Below, piece after piece: positions 8,000-16,543 of a stretch of DNA of 64,000 bases. The position numbers and the translations under genes are program-made. The stretch is from JBHJGP01 sp050331695 (GTDB taxonomy: Bacteria > Pseudomonadota > Alphaproteobacteria > Geminicoccales > Geminicoccaceae). The first letter of the stretch is position 1. The number at the start of each line of letters is the position of its first letter. The notes under the pieces are model-generated. The model made no database searches. It was given only the letters and a program-made list of their open reading frames with translations, and was not told the DNA's origin. The stretch is taken from positions 129,460-193,459 of the forward strand of contig JBHJGP010000016.1 of NCBI GenBank assembly GCA_050331695.1, read 5' to 3'.

Positions 8000-8434
8000 T
8001 CAAGGACTTCCAGATCTATGACGACCGAAACCGCGGCCCCGGAAGCCACCGCGGAAACCGCGGCGAAAGCCCCGGTTGCTTCGGAAACCCTTGCGGAACT
8101 TGAAGCCTTTGCGAAAGCTCGTGCCACCGTGGAAATCTCGCCGAAAGCCTTTGCTCACGCCGAATTTCTTCCGGGAACTGAAGCCGCCGCGGAAGCCTCG
8201 ACGGAAACCCCGTCGGCGGAACTTGGCCTCCTGGACCAAGGTGCCGCTAAAGGTTTGCAGCGGGCGGAAATCGGCGGTGAAAGCGCCGCCTCCATGGGGG
8301 CCGCTGAGGCCCGGGGCCAGACTGATGGCGGGCACGCTATGGACGCTCGGTGTCGCGGCCTCAGCCAGGGAGACACCGATGCCACCGCCTAGGGTCATCA
8401 ATGCAGCACCCACGATGATCGACTTGAGTCTCAT
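8000..8434 (-). CDS. Secreted Phe/Arg/Gly-repeat protein
   Basis: A 144-residue protein of unknown function. Residues 1-26 form a signal peptide (basic start, hydrophobic core, cleavage at AEA-A). After a short linker, residues ~70-144 consist almost wholly of repeated RGF, KGF and FRGGF units, for example RRGFRRGFRGGF twice. The mature chain is very basic and has few aliphatic residues. The repeat is degenerate at the DNA level, so it is under coding constraint rather than a simple satellite. No enzyme motif is present. It could be a cell-surface or nucleic-acid-binding polymer. The ORF is full-length with an ATG. Confidence 0.7.
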   Translation of the reverse strand: MRLKSIIVGAALMTLGGGIGVSLAEAATPSVHSVPAISLAPGLSGPHGGGAFTADFRPLQTFSGTLVQEAKFRRRGFRRGFRGGFSSRKKFGVSKGFRRDFHGGTSFRKGFKFRKGFRSNRGFRRGFRGGFRGRGFGRHRSGSP

Positions 8435-8789
8435 GCAAGATCTCCAAAAGGTTTTGCCCGTTCTCTGATCTCATCCGGACCTTCGTTTGCGGCTCTTTGC
8501 AGCTATGCAGCGAGCCGTTTGCCCTTCAAGCCGCCGGTAACCAGCAGCCGTCGACCAGAACTCCAGGGTTTGTTTTCCAAACACCGGCTCGACCGTCGCA
8601 ACCAACGGTCCAACCGCCTGCCTTCAACATCGTTCATCTGGCTGGTTGTTCATGTGACCGGGCTTACAACTCGCACTGGCGTGAGGCAGCTTGAGCGGGT
8701 CGCCGCGTTCTCCAACGCTTCCGTCGGGCCTTGACCGATGCTTTGCCGGAGATCAGGCATGATGGGGTTTCGCGAAGGGGAGAAGCGCT
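8435..8789. other. Intergenic region between divergent genes
   Basis: This 355-base stretch separates the FRG-repeat gene (left, minus) and the FAD oxidoreductase (right, plus). Short ORFs here show no recognisable protein. TTGACC at 8731-8736 could be a -35 for the oxidoreductase, with CAGGCA at 8754-8759 as a poor -10. GGGGAG just before 8790 is a clear ribosome-binding site. I see no repeat, RNA gene or terminator. Confidence 0.5.
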
Positions 8790-10127
8790 ATGACGGGTTT
8801 GCCGGTTTCGACGAAGTTCTTGGTTGTGGGAGCCGGTATGCATGGGCTTTCGACCGCCTGGCATCTGGCCAAGGAACTGAAGGCCAGGGGTACCGGTTCG
8901 GGCGCCGACATCTTGGTGATCGACAAGACCGGCGCCGGCGCCGGCGCCACCGGCATCGCCTGCGGCTGCGTCCGCAATCTCTATATGACCCGCGAGCTTC
9001 ACCCCATCCTACGCCATTCGGTCGACGTCTGGATGAGCGATCCGATTACCCTCGGTTTTCAGCAGGTCGGCTACATCTCGGCCGGCGAAGCCAATCAACT
9101 CAGCGACTATGAGGTTATGGTCGAAAGCCAAAATGCCTGCGGCTACACGTCCGTCCTGCGCACGGGTCAGGAGGGCAGGGATTTCCTCAAGCGTCTGTGG
9201 CCGGACTTCAAGACAGACGGCATCGAGGTCGTGCTGGAGGAGAAACCGAGCGGCTATGCGGGTACCCGCCAGGCTGTCTTGGGGCTCGTCCAGAAATGTG
9301 AGCACGAAGGGGTGACGATCCGAGCGGGCGTCGAGGTCATAGGTTATGATATGGCCGGCGGCCGGGTTCAGAAAGTGCTCACCAACCAGGGCGACATCGC
9401 CGCCGATGCCGTGATTTTGTGTGCCGGCGCCTGGGTCAAGCGGCATTGGCAATGGTTGGGTGAACCGGCGACGCTCAACAAACGCTATCCGGACGGCCAG
9501 GTGGACGAAAATGCTGACATGTGGACCTTCTGGCGGCTGCGCGAAGGCGAGGTCTATGTCGATCAGCCCTACCGGACCGCCGACGACCGGGATCCGCCGG
9601 TGCTCCACGTGGAATTGATGGAGACGCCTGTTCTCGATCCTGCGACCGGCAAGACGCTCGAGGACTACACTTACGTGTATTGGAAGAACGGCGCCGAGCG
9701 GATGGACGCGCCGGGCGTTCAAGGCGGTGGCGTGCCGATCAAGCTTGGGGCTGAAGCCGAGGTCGATCCTTACGGTCACGAAAGCCCGCACTACCAGGCC
9801 GAGGCCGTGTTCGCCGACGTGCTGACCGCGTCCATGGGGCAGTTGATGGGCCGGTTCAAGGGCTGCCGGCCTAAGTTCCGGGACCGGCCTAATGGCGGCA
9901 TCGGCGCGTTCACGCCGGACAATGTCCCGATCTTCGATTGGGTCAAAGACAATCTCTACATGATCGCTGACAGCAATCACGGGTTCAAAATGATTGGGGT
10001 TGGCAAGCTGGTGGCAAAGCATCTGGCGAGTGGCGACCGGATCGCTGAGCTCTCGCCCTTTGCCATGACGCGTTTCGCCCAGGGTCGGAGCTTCGGCGCC
10101 AAGAACACCCATAGTCCCTGGGTGTGA
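8790..10127 (+). CDS. FAD-dependent amino-acid/amine oxidoreductase (DAO family)
   Basis: A 445-residue flavoprotein of the DadA/sarcosine oxidase type. The dinucleotide-binding motif is FLVVGAGMHGLSTAWHLAKE near the N-terminus, followed by the acidic strand end ILVIDKTGAGAGATG. The middle has the second FAD-contact strand AADAVILCAGAW, and the C-terminus has the family ending GGIGAFTPDNVPIFDWV and NLYMIADSNHGFKMIGVGKLVAKHLA. Members oxidise N-methyl or secondary amines or D-amino acids; the substrate here is unknown. GGGGAGAAGCGCT before the ATG is a strong ribosome-binding site. A small DUF2798 gene follows 15 bases later and may be co-transcribed. Confidence 0.88.
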   Translation: MTGLPVSTKFLVVGAGMHGLSTAWHLAKELKARGTGSGADILVIDKTGAGAGATGIACGCVRNLYMTRELHPILRHSVDVWMSDPITLGFQQVGYISAGEANQLSDYEVMVESQNACGYTSVLRTGQEGRDFLKRLWPDFKTDGIEVVLEEKPSGYAGTRQAVLGLVQKCEHEGVTIRAGVEVIGYDMAGGRVQKVLTNQGDIAADAVILCAGAWVKRHWQWLGEPATLNKRYPDGQVDENADMWTFWRLREGEVYVDQPYRTADDRDPPVLHVELMETPVLDPATGKTLEDYTYVYWKNGAERMDAPGVQGGGVPIKLGAEAEVDPYGHESPHYQAEAVFADVLTASMGQLMGRFKGCRPKFRDRPNGGIGAFTPDNVPIFDWVKDNLYMIADSNHGFKMIGVGKLVAKHLASGDRIAELSPFAMTRFAQGRSFGAKNTHSPWV

Positions 10128-10142
10128 GGGGCGGAACGGGCG

Positions 10143-10421
10143 ATGGGCTGGACGCCGAAACATGAAGGCGAGGTAAGTGGCAGTCGGGACCGAGCCGGGC
10201 TGAGGCTGCCGGCATGGCTCCAGCCCTATCTCTTCGGGCTCGTCCTATCAGGTCTGATGTCGCTGGTCGTCGCCGGCGTTTCGACCTTTCGAGCGGTGGG
10301 TCTGCCGCCGGATTTCACCGCGCTTTGGATGTCAGCCTGGCTCACGTCCTGGGTGATCGCATTTCCCACCGTGCTGGTGGTCGCCCCAGTCGTGAGGCGA
10401 ATGGTAGGTCGGTTGACCTGA
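10143..10421 (+). CDS. DUF2798 small membrane protein
   Basis: A 92-residue protein with two hydrophobic helices: LQPYLFGLVLSGLMSLVVAGVS and FTALWMSAWLTSWVIAFPTVLVVAPVVRR. The pattern, including the W-x-x-SW between strands and the PVVRR end, matches the DUF2798 family of bacterial inner-membrane proteins with unknown role. It follows the oxidoreductase by 15 bases. The N-terminal ~20 residues are polar and an internal start is possible. Confidence 0.7.
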   Translation: MGWTPKHEGEVSGSRDRAGLRLPAWLQPYLFGLVLSGLMSLVVAGVSTFRAVGLPPDFTALWMSAWLTSWVIAFPTVLVVAPVVRRMVGRLT

Positions 10422-10496
10422 TGGCAAGGACGCTGTCCGGCAGTGGGGTGATCTGATAGGGTCACCATCCGACACCTAACACAAGGGAGAGGCGCT

Positions 10497-10910
10497 TTGA
10501 GCAAAGTTCACGTCAAGACCCAGATGGGGGTCCCAGCACAGCAGATCTGGGAGACGATCGGCAAGTTCGGTGAGATCCACAACTGGCATCCGGCCGTGGA
10601 GACGACCACGCTGGAGAAGGGCGGCACAGAACGGCGCCTGGCGTTGGTCGGCGGTGGCGAGATCGTCGAGCGGCTCGAGGCCGGTGACGCCGACGGCAAG
10701 AGCTACACCTATTCGATCCTGTCGAGCCCGTTGCCCGTGGCGAACTACAAGGCCACGATTCGCGTGGTCGAAGGCGCGGACGGCAAGGCCGAGGTCGAGT
10801 GGTCGAGCGAATTCGAGCCCCAGGGCCAGGAAAGCGATGCCATGGCGGTGGTCCGCGGCATCTACGAGACCGGCTTTAACAATCTGAAGAAGATGTACGG
10901 TCTGAGCTAG
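10497..10910 (+). CDS. SRPBCC-family protein (polyketide cyclase/MxaD-like)
   Basis: A 137-residue single-domain protein with the SRPBCC pattern: VPAQQIWETIGKFGEIHNWHPAVE at the N-terminus, alternating strands through the middle, EVEWSSEFEPQG, and a final amphipathic helix ending NNLKKMYG. Such proteins bind small hydrophobic ligands in a deep pocket. It begins with TTG at 10497 after a GGGAGAGG ribosome-binding site. Unlike the SRPBCC gene at 4.5-5.3 kb it has a clean end. Confidence 0.8.
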   Translation: MSKVHVKTQMGVPAQQIWETIGKFGEIHNWHPAVETTTLEKGGTERRLALVGGGEIVERLEAGDADGKSYTYSILSSPLPVANYKATIRVVEGADGKAEVEWSSEFEPQGQESDAMAVVRGIYETGFNNLKKMYGLS

Positions 10911-10936
10911 GACCGCCGCTCGACGAGGACAGCGGG

Positions 10937-11362
10937 CTAAGCGGGAAGGGTGACGGCGCCGGCTTCGTCGAGCGGAAATCCCTCGTTCCAGGCCACCTCC
11001 CAGAGGTGGCCGTCCAAATCTCTGAAGTAACCGGAGTAGCCGCCCCAGAAGACATCTTCGGCGGGCTTGATGATTGTGGCGCCGGCGGCCTCCGCCTCTC
11101 GCAGGACCGTATCGACCTCGTCTCGGGAACGGGTATTGTAGGCGATCGAAAAACCGCCGAAACCCGAGCGCTCCGGCGATATTTTGGAGTCAGCGGCTAG
11201 AGCGTCAAACGGATACAGGCCCAGGGCGACACCACCGCATTGGAAGAAGCGAGCACCCTCGGCCGCCTTGACCGCGCGCCTCCAGCCGAGGCGTTCGAAG
11301 AAGCTCGTACTCTTGTCCAGATCGTGAACACCGAGCGTCACGAGGGTAAAGCGCTGTTCCAC
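10937..11362 (-). CDS. VOC/glyoxalase-fold protein
   Basis: A 141-residue vicinal-oxygen-chelate protein. It begins FTLVTLGVHDLDKSTSFFERLGWR and has the second-half pattern GGYSGYFRDLDGHLWEVAWN, both typical of glyoxalase/bleomycin-resistance/dioxygenase superfamily members. The exact substrate and whether it binds a metal cannot be told. It converges on the SRPBCC gene at 10910 and is divergent from glnS. Confidence 0.85.
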   Translation of the reverse strand: MEQRFTLVTLGVHDLDKSTSFFERLGWRRAVKAAEGARFFQCGGVALGLYPFDALAADSKISPERSGFGGFSIAYNTRSRDEVDTVLREAEAAGATIIKPAEDVFWGGYSGYFRDLDGHLWEVAWNEGFPLDEAGAVTLPA

Positions 11363-11462
11363 GGGCCGCCTCCGGGATAGCTATGATCCGAGCCTTCTTC
11401 TTGTTGGCAAAAGCCATTTCTGGCAAGCAGCGCCAGCGGTTGGTGCAAGGAAACGAGTGGAT

Positions 11463-13151
11463 ATGAGCAACAAGACTGGCGGATCGGACGAGCCGGAGCG
11501 ACGGGATTTCATCCGCGACATCGTCCGCGCCGATCTTGCCTCCAGGCGCTTGGAGACGCTCGTCACCCGCTTTCCGCCCGAGCCCAACGGCTATCTTCAT
11601 ATCGGCCACGCCAAATCGATCTGCCTCAATTTCGGCTTGGCCCAGGATTTTGGCGGCCGCTGCAATCTTCGCTTCGACGACACCAATCCCGAGAAGGAAG
11701 AGCAGGAATATATCGACGCCATCCTGCGGGACGTGGCCTGGCTCGGCTTCACCTGGGCCGACGAGCCCAAATTCGCGTCCGACTATTTCGAACAGCTCTA
11801 CGCCTGGGCCGAACGTCTCATCACCAGCGGACTGGCCTATGTCGACGATCAGAGCGCGGACGAGATCCGCGCCAATCGGGGCACGCTGACCGAGCCCGGC
11901 CGCAACAGCCCGTACCGGGATCGGGACAAAGCCGAAAATCTCGATCTCTTTCGGCGGATGCGCGCCGGCGACTTCGAAGAAGGTTCGAAAGTTTTGCGGG
12001 CCAAGATCGACATGGCCTCGGGCAACATCAATCTGCGGGACCCGGTGCTCTACCGCATTCGAAAAACCGAGCATCCCCGCACCGGCTCGACCTGGTCGAT
12101 CTATCCGACCTACGATTTCGCCCATGGCCAGTCGGACGCCATAGAAGGCGTCACCCATTCCTTATGCACCCTCGAATTCGAAGCCCACAGGCCGCTCTAC
12201 GATTGGCTGATCGAGAACCTGCCGACCAACGCGCGGCCGCGCCAATATGAGTTCGCCAGGCTCAACCTTTCCCACACCGTGCTGTCGAAACGGGCCCTCA
12301 TCCGGCTGGTCCGGGAGGGCCATGTCCGGGGCTGGGACGATCCCCGGATGCCGACCTTGGCGGGCCTAAGGCGCCGCGGCACGCCGCCGGAAGCGATCCG
12401 CTTGTTCTGTCAGCGAATAGGCGTGGCTAGAAGCGACAATCTGGTCGAGGTTCAGCAGCTCGACGCCTGCATCCGCGACGTGCTGAATAAGAAGGCACCG
12501 CGCCGTATGGCGGTGCTTCGGCCATTGAAGCTGGTCATCACCAACTACCCCGAGGGCGATGAGGAGGAGCTTCAGGCGATCAACAATCCGGAAGATCCCG
12601 ATGCCGGCACCAGGCCCGTCGCCTTCGCCCGGGAGATCCTGATCGAGCGGGACGACTTCATGGAAGATCCGCCGAAGAAATTCTTTCGGCTGGCGCCCGG
12701 TCGGGAGGTGCGCCTTCGCTACGCCTACCTCGTGACCTGCACCGACGTGATCAAGGACGAAGGCGGCGCCGTTGTTGAAATCCACGCCACCTTCGATCCG
12801 GCGACCAGGGGCGGCGACGCGCCGGACGGGCGCAAGGTGAAGGCAACGCTCCACTGGTTGTCGGCGCGCCATGCCAAACAGGCAGAAATCCGTCTCTACA
12901 ACACGCTCTTTTCCGGCGAGCAGCCGGCTCTCGCCGATGATCTGGCGGCCGAGCTCAATCCGGCTTCCCTCGAAGTCATCGGGGATGCTTGTGTCGAGCC
13001 GGCGCTGGCGAAGACGCCCACGGGTGAAACCGTCCAGTTCGAACGGCTCGGCTACTTCGCCGCCGATCCCGACGGGACGCCGGAGAAGCCGGTTTTCAAT
13101 CGAACCGTGGGTCTTCGGGACAGTTGGGCGAGGGCGCAGAAACGGGGCTGA
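11463..13151 (+). CDS. glnS: Glutaminyl-tRNA synthetase
   Basis: Class I aminoacyl-tRNA synthetase that charges tRNA-Gln. The HIGH motif is in FPPEPNGYLHIGHAKSIC, and the KMSKS equivalent is VLSKR in LNLSHTVLSKRALIRLV. The tRNA-contact segment NLRFDDTNPEKEEQEY and the C-terminal anticodon-binding beta barrels (VFNRTVGLRDSWA) are present, and the 562-residue length is normal. The N-terminus and overall similarity fit GlnRS rather than a non-discriminating GltX. ATG at 11463 was preferred over GTG at 11457. Its 3' end overlaps the putative start of the TauE-like gene by 28 bases. Confidence 0.95.
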   Translation: MSNKTGGSDEPERRDFIRDIVRADLASRRLETLVTRFPPEPNGYLHIGHAKSICLNFGLAQDFGGRCNLRFDDTNPEKEEQEYIDAILRDVAWLGFTWADEPKFASDYFEQLYAWAERLITSGLAYVDDQSADEIRANRGTLTEPGRNSPYRDRDKAENLDLFRRMRAGDFEEGSKVLRAKIDMASGNINLRDPVLYRIRKTEHPRTGSTWSIYPTYDFAHGQSDAIEGVTHSLCTLEFEAHRPLYDWLIENLPTNARPRQYEFARLNLSHTVLSKRALIRLVREGHVRGWDDPRMPTLAGLRRRGTPPEAIRLFCQRIGVARSDNLVEVQQLDACIRDVLNKKAPRRMAVLRPLKLVITNYPEGDEEELQAINNPEDPDAGTRPVAFAREILIERDDFMEDPPKKFFRLAPGREVRLRYAYLVTCTDVIKDEGGAVVEIHATFDPATRGGDAPDGRKVKATLHWLSARHAKQAEIRLYNTLFSGEQPALADDLAAELNPASLEVIGDACVEPALAKTPTGETVQFERLGYFAADPDGTPEKPVFNRTVGLRDSWARAQKRG

Positions 13152-13924
13152 GCCCTGCTCTGGCCGATTTTTTGTCCATCGTTGGGTTGACGCCCGAGGG
13201 TCTATCCTCGTGGGTGGCTTTGGGCCTGGTTCTTCTTAGCTGCCTGACCTCATTCATCAGTGCGTCGGCTGGTCTCGGCGGCGGCGTCATCCTGCTGGCG
13301 GTGATGGCCAGTCTCTTGCCGCCGAACGTTCTGATCCCGGTTCACGGGGTCATTCAGATCGGCTCCAATGCCGGCCGCACGGGCCTGATGCTGGCTCACG
13401 TCGATTGGCGTGTCTGGGCCTGGTTTCTTGGCGGCAGCGTCCTCGGCGCCTCAGCCGGGGCCTTGGTCGCCATCCGCCTGCCGGCGGAATGGCTTCAGAT
13501 CATCCTGGGCATTTTCATTCTCTGGACGATTTGGGGACGATTTCCCGTCATCCCCGGCCGGGCGATGGTCACGGTGACCGGCATCGTCTCGTCCTTTCTC
13601 ACCATGTTCGTTGGTGCCACCGGCCCATTCCTCGCTGCCATGGCTCGAGGTCTGAAGCTGGACCGGATGACCTATGTCGCCACTCACGGCGCCTGCATGA
13701 CGATGCAACACACTATCAAGGTGTTGGCATTCGGCTTGCTGGGCTTTGCCTATGGCCCCTATCTGCCGCTGATCTTCGCCATGATCGCAAGCGGGTTTGT
13801 GGGTTCGATTCTGGGCAAACGCGTGCTGATCAAACTCGGCGATGACCGCTTTCAGTGGATCTTGAACGCGATCCTGACGCTGCTGGCGATCAGGCTTGTC
13901 TTGGTCGGTCTTCTCGACCTTTAA
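13124..13924 (+). CDS. TauE/SafE-family anion permease
   Basis: A polytopic inner-membrane protein of the sulfite exporter TauE/SafE family with two similar halves. Visible features are FISASAGLGGGVILLAVMASLLP in the first half, the central GATGPFLAAMARGL, and a C-terminal half with FVGSILGKRVLIKLGDDRFQWILNAIL. Members export or import sulfite, sulfoacetate or related organosulfur anions. The start is uncertain: TTG at 13124 overlaps glnS, and GTG at 13213 is a possible later start just before the first membrane helix. No taurine or sulfonate genes flank it, but a SoeABC-type sulfite-oxidising enzyme is encoded elsewhere in this window. Confidence 0.85.
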   Translation: MGEGAETGLSPALADFLSIVGLTPEGLSSWVALGLVLLSCLTSFISASAGLGGGVILLAVMASLLPPNVLIPVHGVIQIGSNAGRTGLMLAHVDWRVWAWFLGGSVLGASAGALVAIRLPAEWLQIILGIFILWTIWGRFPVIPGRAMVTVTGIVSSFLTMFVGATGPFLAAMARGLKLDRMTYVATHGACMTMQHTIKVLAFGLLGFAYGPYLPLIFAMIASGFVGSILGKRVLIKLGDDRFQWILNAILTLLAIRLVLVGLLDL

Positions 13925-14451
13925 CCGGCGGCGCCCGCCGGCTGTTCGGCATAAGCCCGGCTTCGGCTCTCGATGATGTCGTGCAAGTCTTTTTGCAAGC
14001 CTAGCGCAAACAGACCTTCGGCGATGATGAAGCTGGGGGCGAGGAAGATCTGCAGGACATTGTCGAGAAGGGCTGGTTTCCGGCCCTCGAAGACATGGCC
14101 CCAAAGCTGCAGTGCGACGCCGCCGAAGAAGCAGACGGCAAAAATGCTTAAGCTGAATGCCAGATCCTCGGCCGCTAGCCATTGAGCGAGGAAGGCCATC
14201 GGTAGATAGATGCAGGTGGCGATGAGGCCGATGACGGGCGAGCCCACCGTGTAGAACAGGAGAAGCGAGACGACCAGGAGGTGGGCGAAGCTGATCTCGA
14301 CGCCGCCAAGGGTCATGGTCGGGCCATAGGCCAGGAGGAGCATAAGGGCGAAGGCGATCGCCGGCACGCCGACGCAATGGGTCAACTGATTACGCACATC
14401 CCGGTGATAGGCGGTGTACATCGCCATCTGCTCGATGAATGCGTCCCGCAT
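13921..14451 (-). CDS. Mpo1-like / DUF962 membrane protein
   Basis: A multi-pass membrane protein of the DUF962 family that includes yeast Mpo1, an iron-dependent dioxygenase for 2-hydroxy fatty acids. Family hallmarks are YTAYHRDVRNQLTHCVGVPAIAFALMLL at the N-terminus and LQLWGHVFEGRKPALLDN in the second half; the histidines in these segments are the presumed iron ligands. ATG at 14451 gives the typical MRDAFIEQMAMY start; the frame is open to 14499. Its stop overlaps the stop of the convergent TauE gene by 3 bases. Confidence 0.82.
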   Translation of the reverse strand: MRDAFIEQMAMYTAYHRDVRNQLTHCVGVPAIAFALMLLLAYGPTMTLGGVEISFAHLLVVSLLLFYTVGSPVIGLIATCIYLPMAFLAQWLAAEDLAFSLSIFAVCFFGGVALQLWGHVFEGRKPALLDNVLQIFLAPSFIIAEGLFALGLQKDLHDIIESRSRAYAEQPAGAAG

Positions 14452-14565
14452 GGATCCCTCAGCGCTTGCGATCACTTCAGTCGGCGCCGAAAGAATCAAA
14501 TCGCAGGCCTCCGCTAACCAGCGGTTTCACCAACAATCACTGGATTGTGAGAAGCGGCGTGTGCG

Positions 14566-15558
14566 TTAGCCGCCGGTGACGCTCATGTGGCGGCCGACCG
14601 CCGGCCTGTTGTGACGCCGGTCGATGATGAAGTCGTGGCCCTTCGGCTTGCGGGCGATGCCCTCCAGAAGGGCCTGCTTGAGAGGTTCGTCGCTCTCGGA
14701 ACTGCGCAGCGGCACCTTGAGATCGCAGGCGTCTTCCTGGCCCAGACACATGTACATGGTGCCGGTGCAGGTAATCCGAACGCGATTGCAGCTCTCGCAG
14801 AAATTGTGGGTCATCGGCGTGATGAAGCCGAGCCGGCCACCGGTTTCCTTGATCTCGACATAGCGGGCCGGACCGCCGGTCTTGTAGGGGATGTCCTCGA
14901 GGCTCCACCGCTCTTGCAGCCGCGAGCGGACCAATGACAGGGGCAGATACTGGTCGGTGCGGTCCTCGTTGATCTCGCCGAGCGGCATGGTTTCGATCAG
15001 GGTCAGATCGAAACCCTCGGCACCGCACCAGGCGATCATCTGATCATACTCGTCCTCATTAACGCCCTTGAGCGCCACGGCATTGATCTTGATCTGAAGA
15101 CCCGCTTCCTTTGCGGCCTCTATCCCGGCCATGACCCGGTCATACTTGCCCCAGCGAGTGATGCGCTCGAATTTTTGCCGGTCGAGGGTGTCGAGCGAGA
15201 CGTTGATCCGGCGGACACCGTGTCCGTACAACTCGCCCGCGAACCGTGCCAACTGGCTGCCGTTGGTGGTTATGGTGAGCTCGTCCATCGCGCCCTCTTG
15301 CACGTGGCGGCCGAGCCGTTCGATCAGCCACATGACGTTGCGCCTGACCAGGGGCTCGCCGCCGGTGAGCCGGATCTTGCGCACGCCCATCTCGACCAGG
15401 GCGGATCCCAGGCGATCCAGCTCTTCAAGCGTTAACAGATCCTTCTTCGGCAGGAACGTCATGTCTTCCGCCATGCAGTAGACGCAGCGAAAATCGCAGC
15501 GGTCCGTGACGGAGATCCGCACGTAGCTGATGTGCCGTCCGAAAGGATCGATCATCAT
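14566..15558 (-). CDS. moaA: GTP 3',8-cyclase MoaA
   Basis: Radical-SAM enzyme for the first step of molybdenum cofactor synthesis, converting GTP to 3',8-cyclo-dihydro-GTP. The N-terminal [4Fe-4S] motif is CDFRCVYC (C-x3-C-x2-C), the second cluster uses CESCNRVRITCTGTMYMC, and the protein ends with GRHMSVTGG, whose terminal GG pair is needed for activity in MoaA. Other signatures are IRLTGGEPLVR and TTNGSQLA. The length of 330 residues is standard. The product supports the XdhAB and SoeA-type molybdoenzymes coded further along the window. Confidence 0.96.
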   Translation of the reverse strand: MMIDPFGRHISYVRISVTDRCDFRCVYCMAEDMTFLPKKDLLTLEELDRLGSALVEMGVRKIRLTGGEPLVRRNVMWLIERLGRHVQEGAMDELTITTNGSQLARFAGELYGHGVRRINVSLDTLDRQKFERITRWGKYDRVMAGIEAAKEAGLQIKINAVALKGVNEDEYDQMIAWCGAEGFDLTLIETMPLGEINEDRTDQYLPLSLVRSRLQERWSLEDIPYKTGGPARYVEIKETGGRLGFITPMTHNFCESCNRVRITCTGTMYMCLGQEDACDLKVPLRSSESDEPLKQALLEGIARKPKGHDFIIDRRHNRPAVGRHMSVTGG

Positions 15559-15692
15559 GGTGATAAGCCCTAGGGTCTTTTCGTTGCCGGTCGGTACGAT
15601 CGTCCAACAGCTTGCCGACCGCTTCCTCTTAGCCGCAATGTGGAAGGGTCGGCGTCGTTAGGCAAGTACGCCGCGGCTCCGGGGAACGCGTC

Positions 15693-16460
15693 TTGGTCAC
15701 GTCGAAAATCTTCTTCACCGCCGCCGAAACCGATGAGGCGCAAAGCGCGCTGGGGCCTTTGCGCGAGGCCTATGGGGGTGTGCCGGTCGAGGACGCGAAA
15801 ACGATTGTCGCCCTGGGCGGCGACGGTTTCATGCTGGAGACCATGCACACTTACGTCGAACGACGTCTGCCGATCTACGGCATGAACCTGGGCACGGTCG
15901 GCTTTCTTCTGAACACCTACCAGGCGGATGGTCTGGCCGACCGCCTATTGAACGCCGTCACCGTCAAGCTGTTTCCCTTGCGTATGGTCGCGACGCTCCA
16001 GGACGGGACGATCGAAGAGGGTCTCGGCATCAACGAGGTCTCCTTGTATCGGGAGACCCGTCAGGCGGCGACCGTCTCGATCGAGATCGACGGTGTCGAG
16101 CGGTTGCCGGCCCTGGTTTGCGACGGCATCCTGGTTTCAACGCCGGCCGGCAGCACCGCCTATAATCTGTCGGCCCATGGCCCGATCATACCGCTCGGTT
16201 CGCCCTTGTTGGCGCTGACGCCGATCAGCCCGTTTCGCCCGAGGCGATGGCGGGGCGCGCTGTTGCCGAGTTCGGCGCGTTTCGTCCTGCGAGTGAGAAA
16301 TCCGCGCAAGCGGCCGGTGAGCGCGGTTGCCGATTTCACCGAGGTGCGGGACGTGACCAAGGTCGAGATCTGGGAAGATCGCGAATTGGCGATCCCGCTC
16401 TTGTTCGATCCTGATCATCATCTGGAGGAACGGATCCTCCAGGAGCAGTTCATCGCCTGA
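15693..16460 (+). CDS. nadK: NAD kinase
   Basis: Phosphorylates NAD to NADP using ATP. The family motifs are ALGGDGFMLETMH (GGDG), GMNLGTVGFLLN, INEVSLYRE (NE-S motif) and DGILVSTPAGSTAYNLSAHGPI. The length of 255 residues fits the short alphaproteobacterial form that lacks an N-terminal extension. The start is TTG at 15693. It is divergent from moaA across a 134-base gap with no recognised feature. Confidence 0.94.
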   Translation: MVTSKIFFTAAETDEAQSALGPLREAYGGVPVEDAKTIVALGGDGFMLETMHTYVERRLPIYGMNLGTVGFLLNTYQADGLADRLLNAVTVKLFPLRMVATLQDGTIEEGLGINEVSLYRETRQAATVSIEIDGVERLPALVCDGILVSTPAGSTAYNLSAHGPIIPLGSPLLALTPISPFRPRRWRGALLPSSARFVLRVRNPRKRPVSAVADFTEVRDVTKVEIWEDRELAIPLLFDPDHHLEERILQEQFIA

Positions 16461-16543
16461 CAAAGCCGTCATCGCTCGGCACGTGACCTCGGGGGCGGCT
16501 TGTGGTTTATCCGGCCGACCAGGGGACCGATCAGGGGCAGTGG

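Noticed and set aside
8040..8240. Repetitive sequence that might be a CRISPR or satellite
   Set aside because: Units are short, irregular and in codon register with the FRG-repeat protein; there are no uniform repeats and spacers.
9009..10163. Minus-strand ORF of 384 codons opposite the FAD oxidoreductase
   Set aside because: The plus-strand protein has clear flavoprotein motifs and a good ribosome-binding site; the opposite frame has none.
13451..14377. Minus-strand ORF of 308 codons across the TauE and Mpo1-like genes
   Set aside because: Arg/Pro-rich shadow spanning two genes with good membrane and family patterns in other frames.
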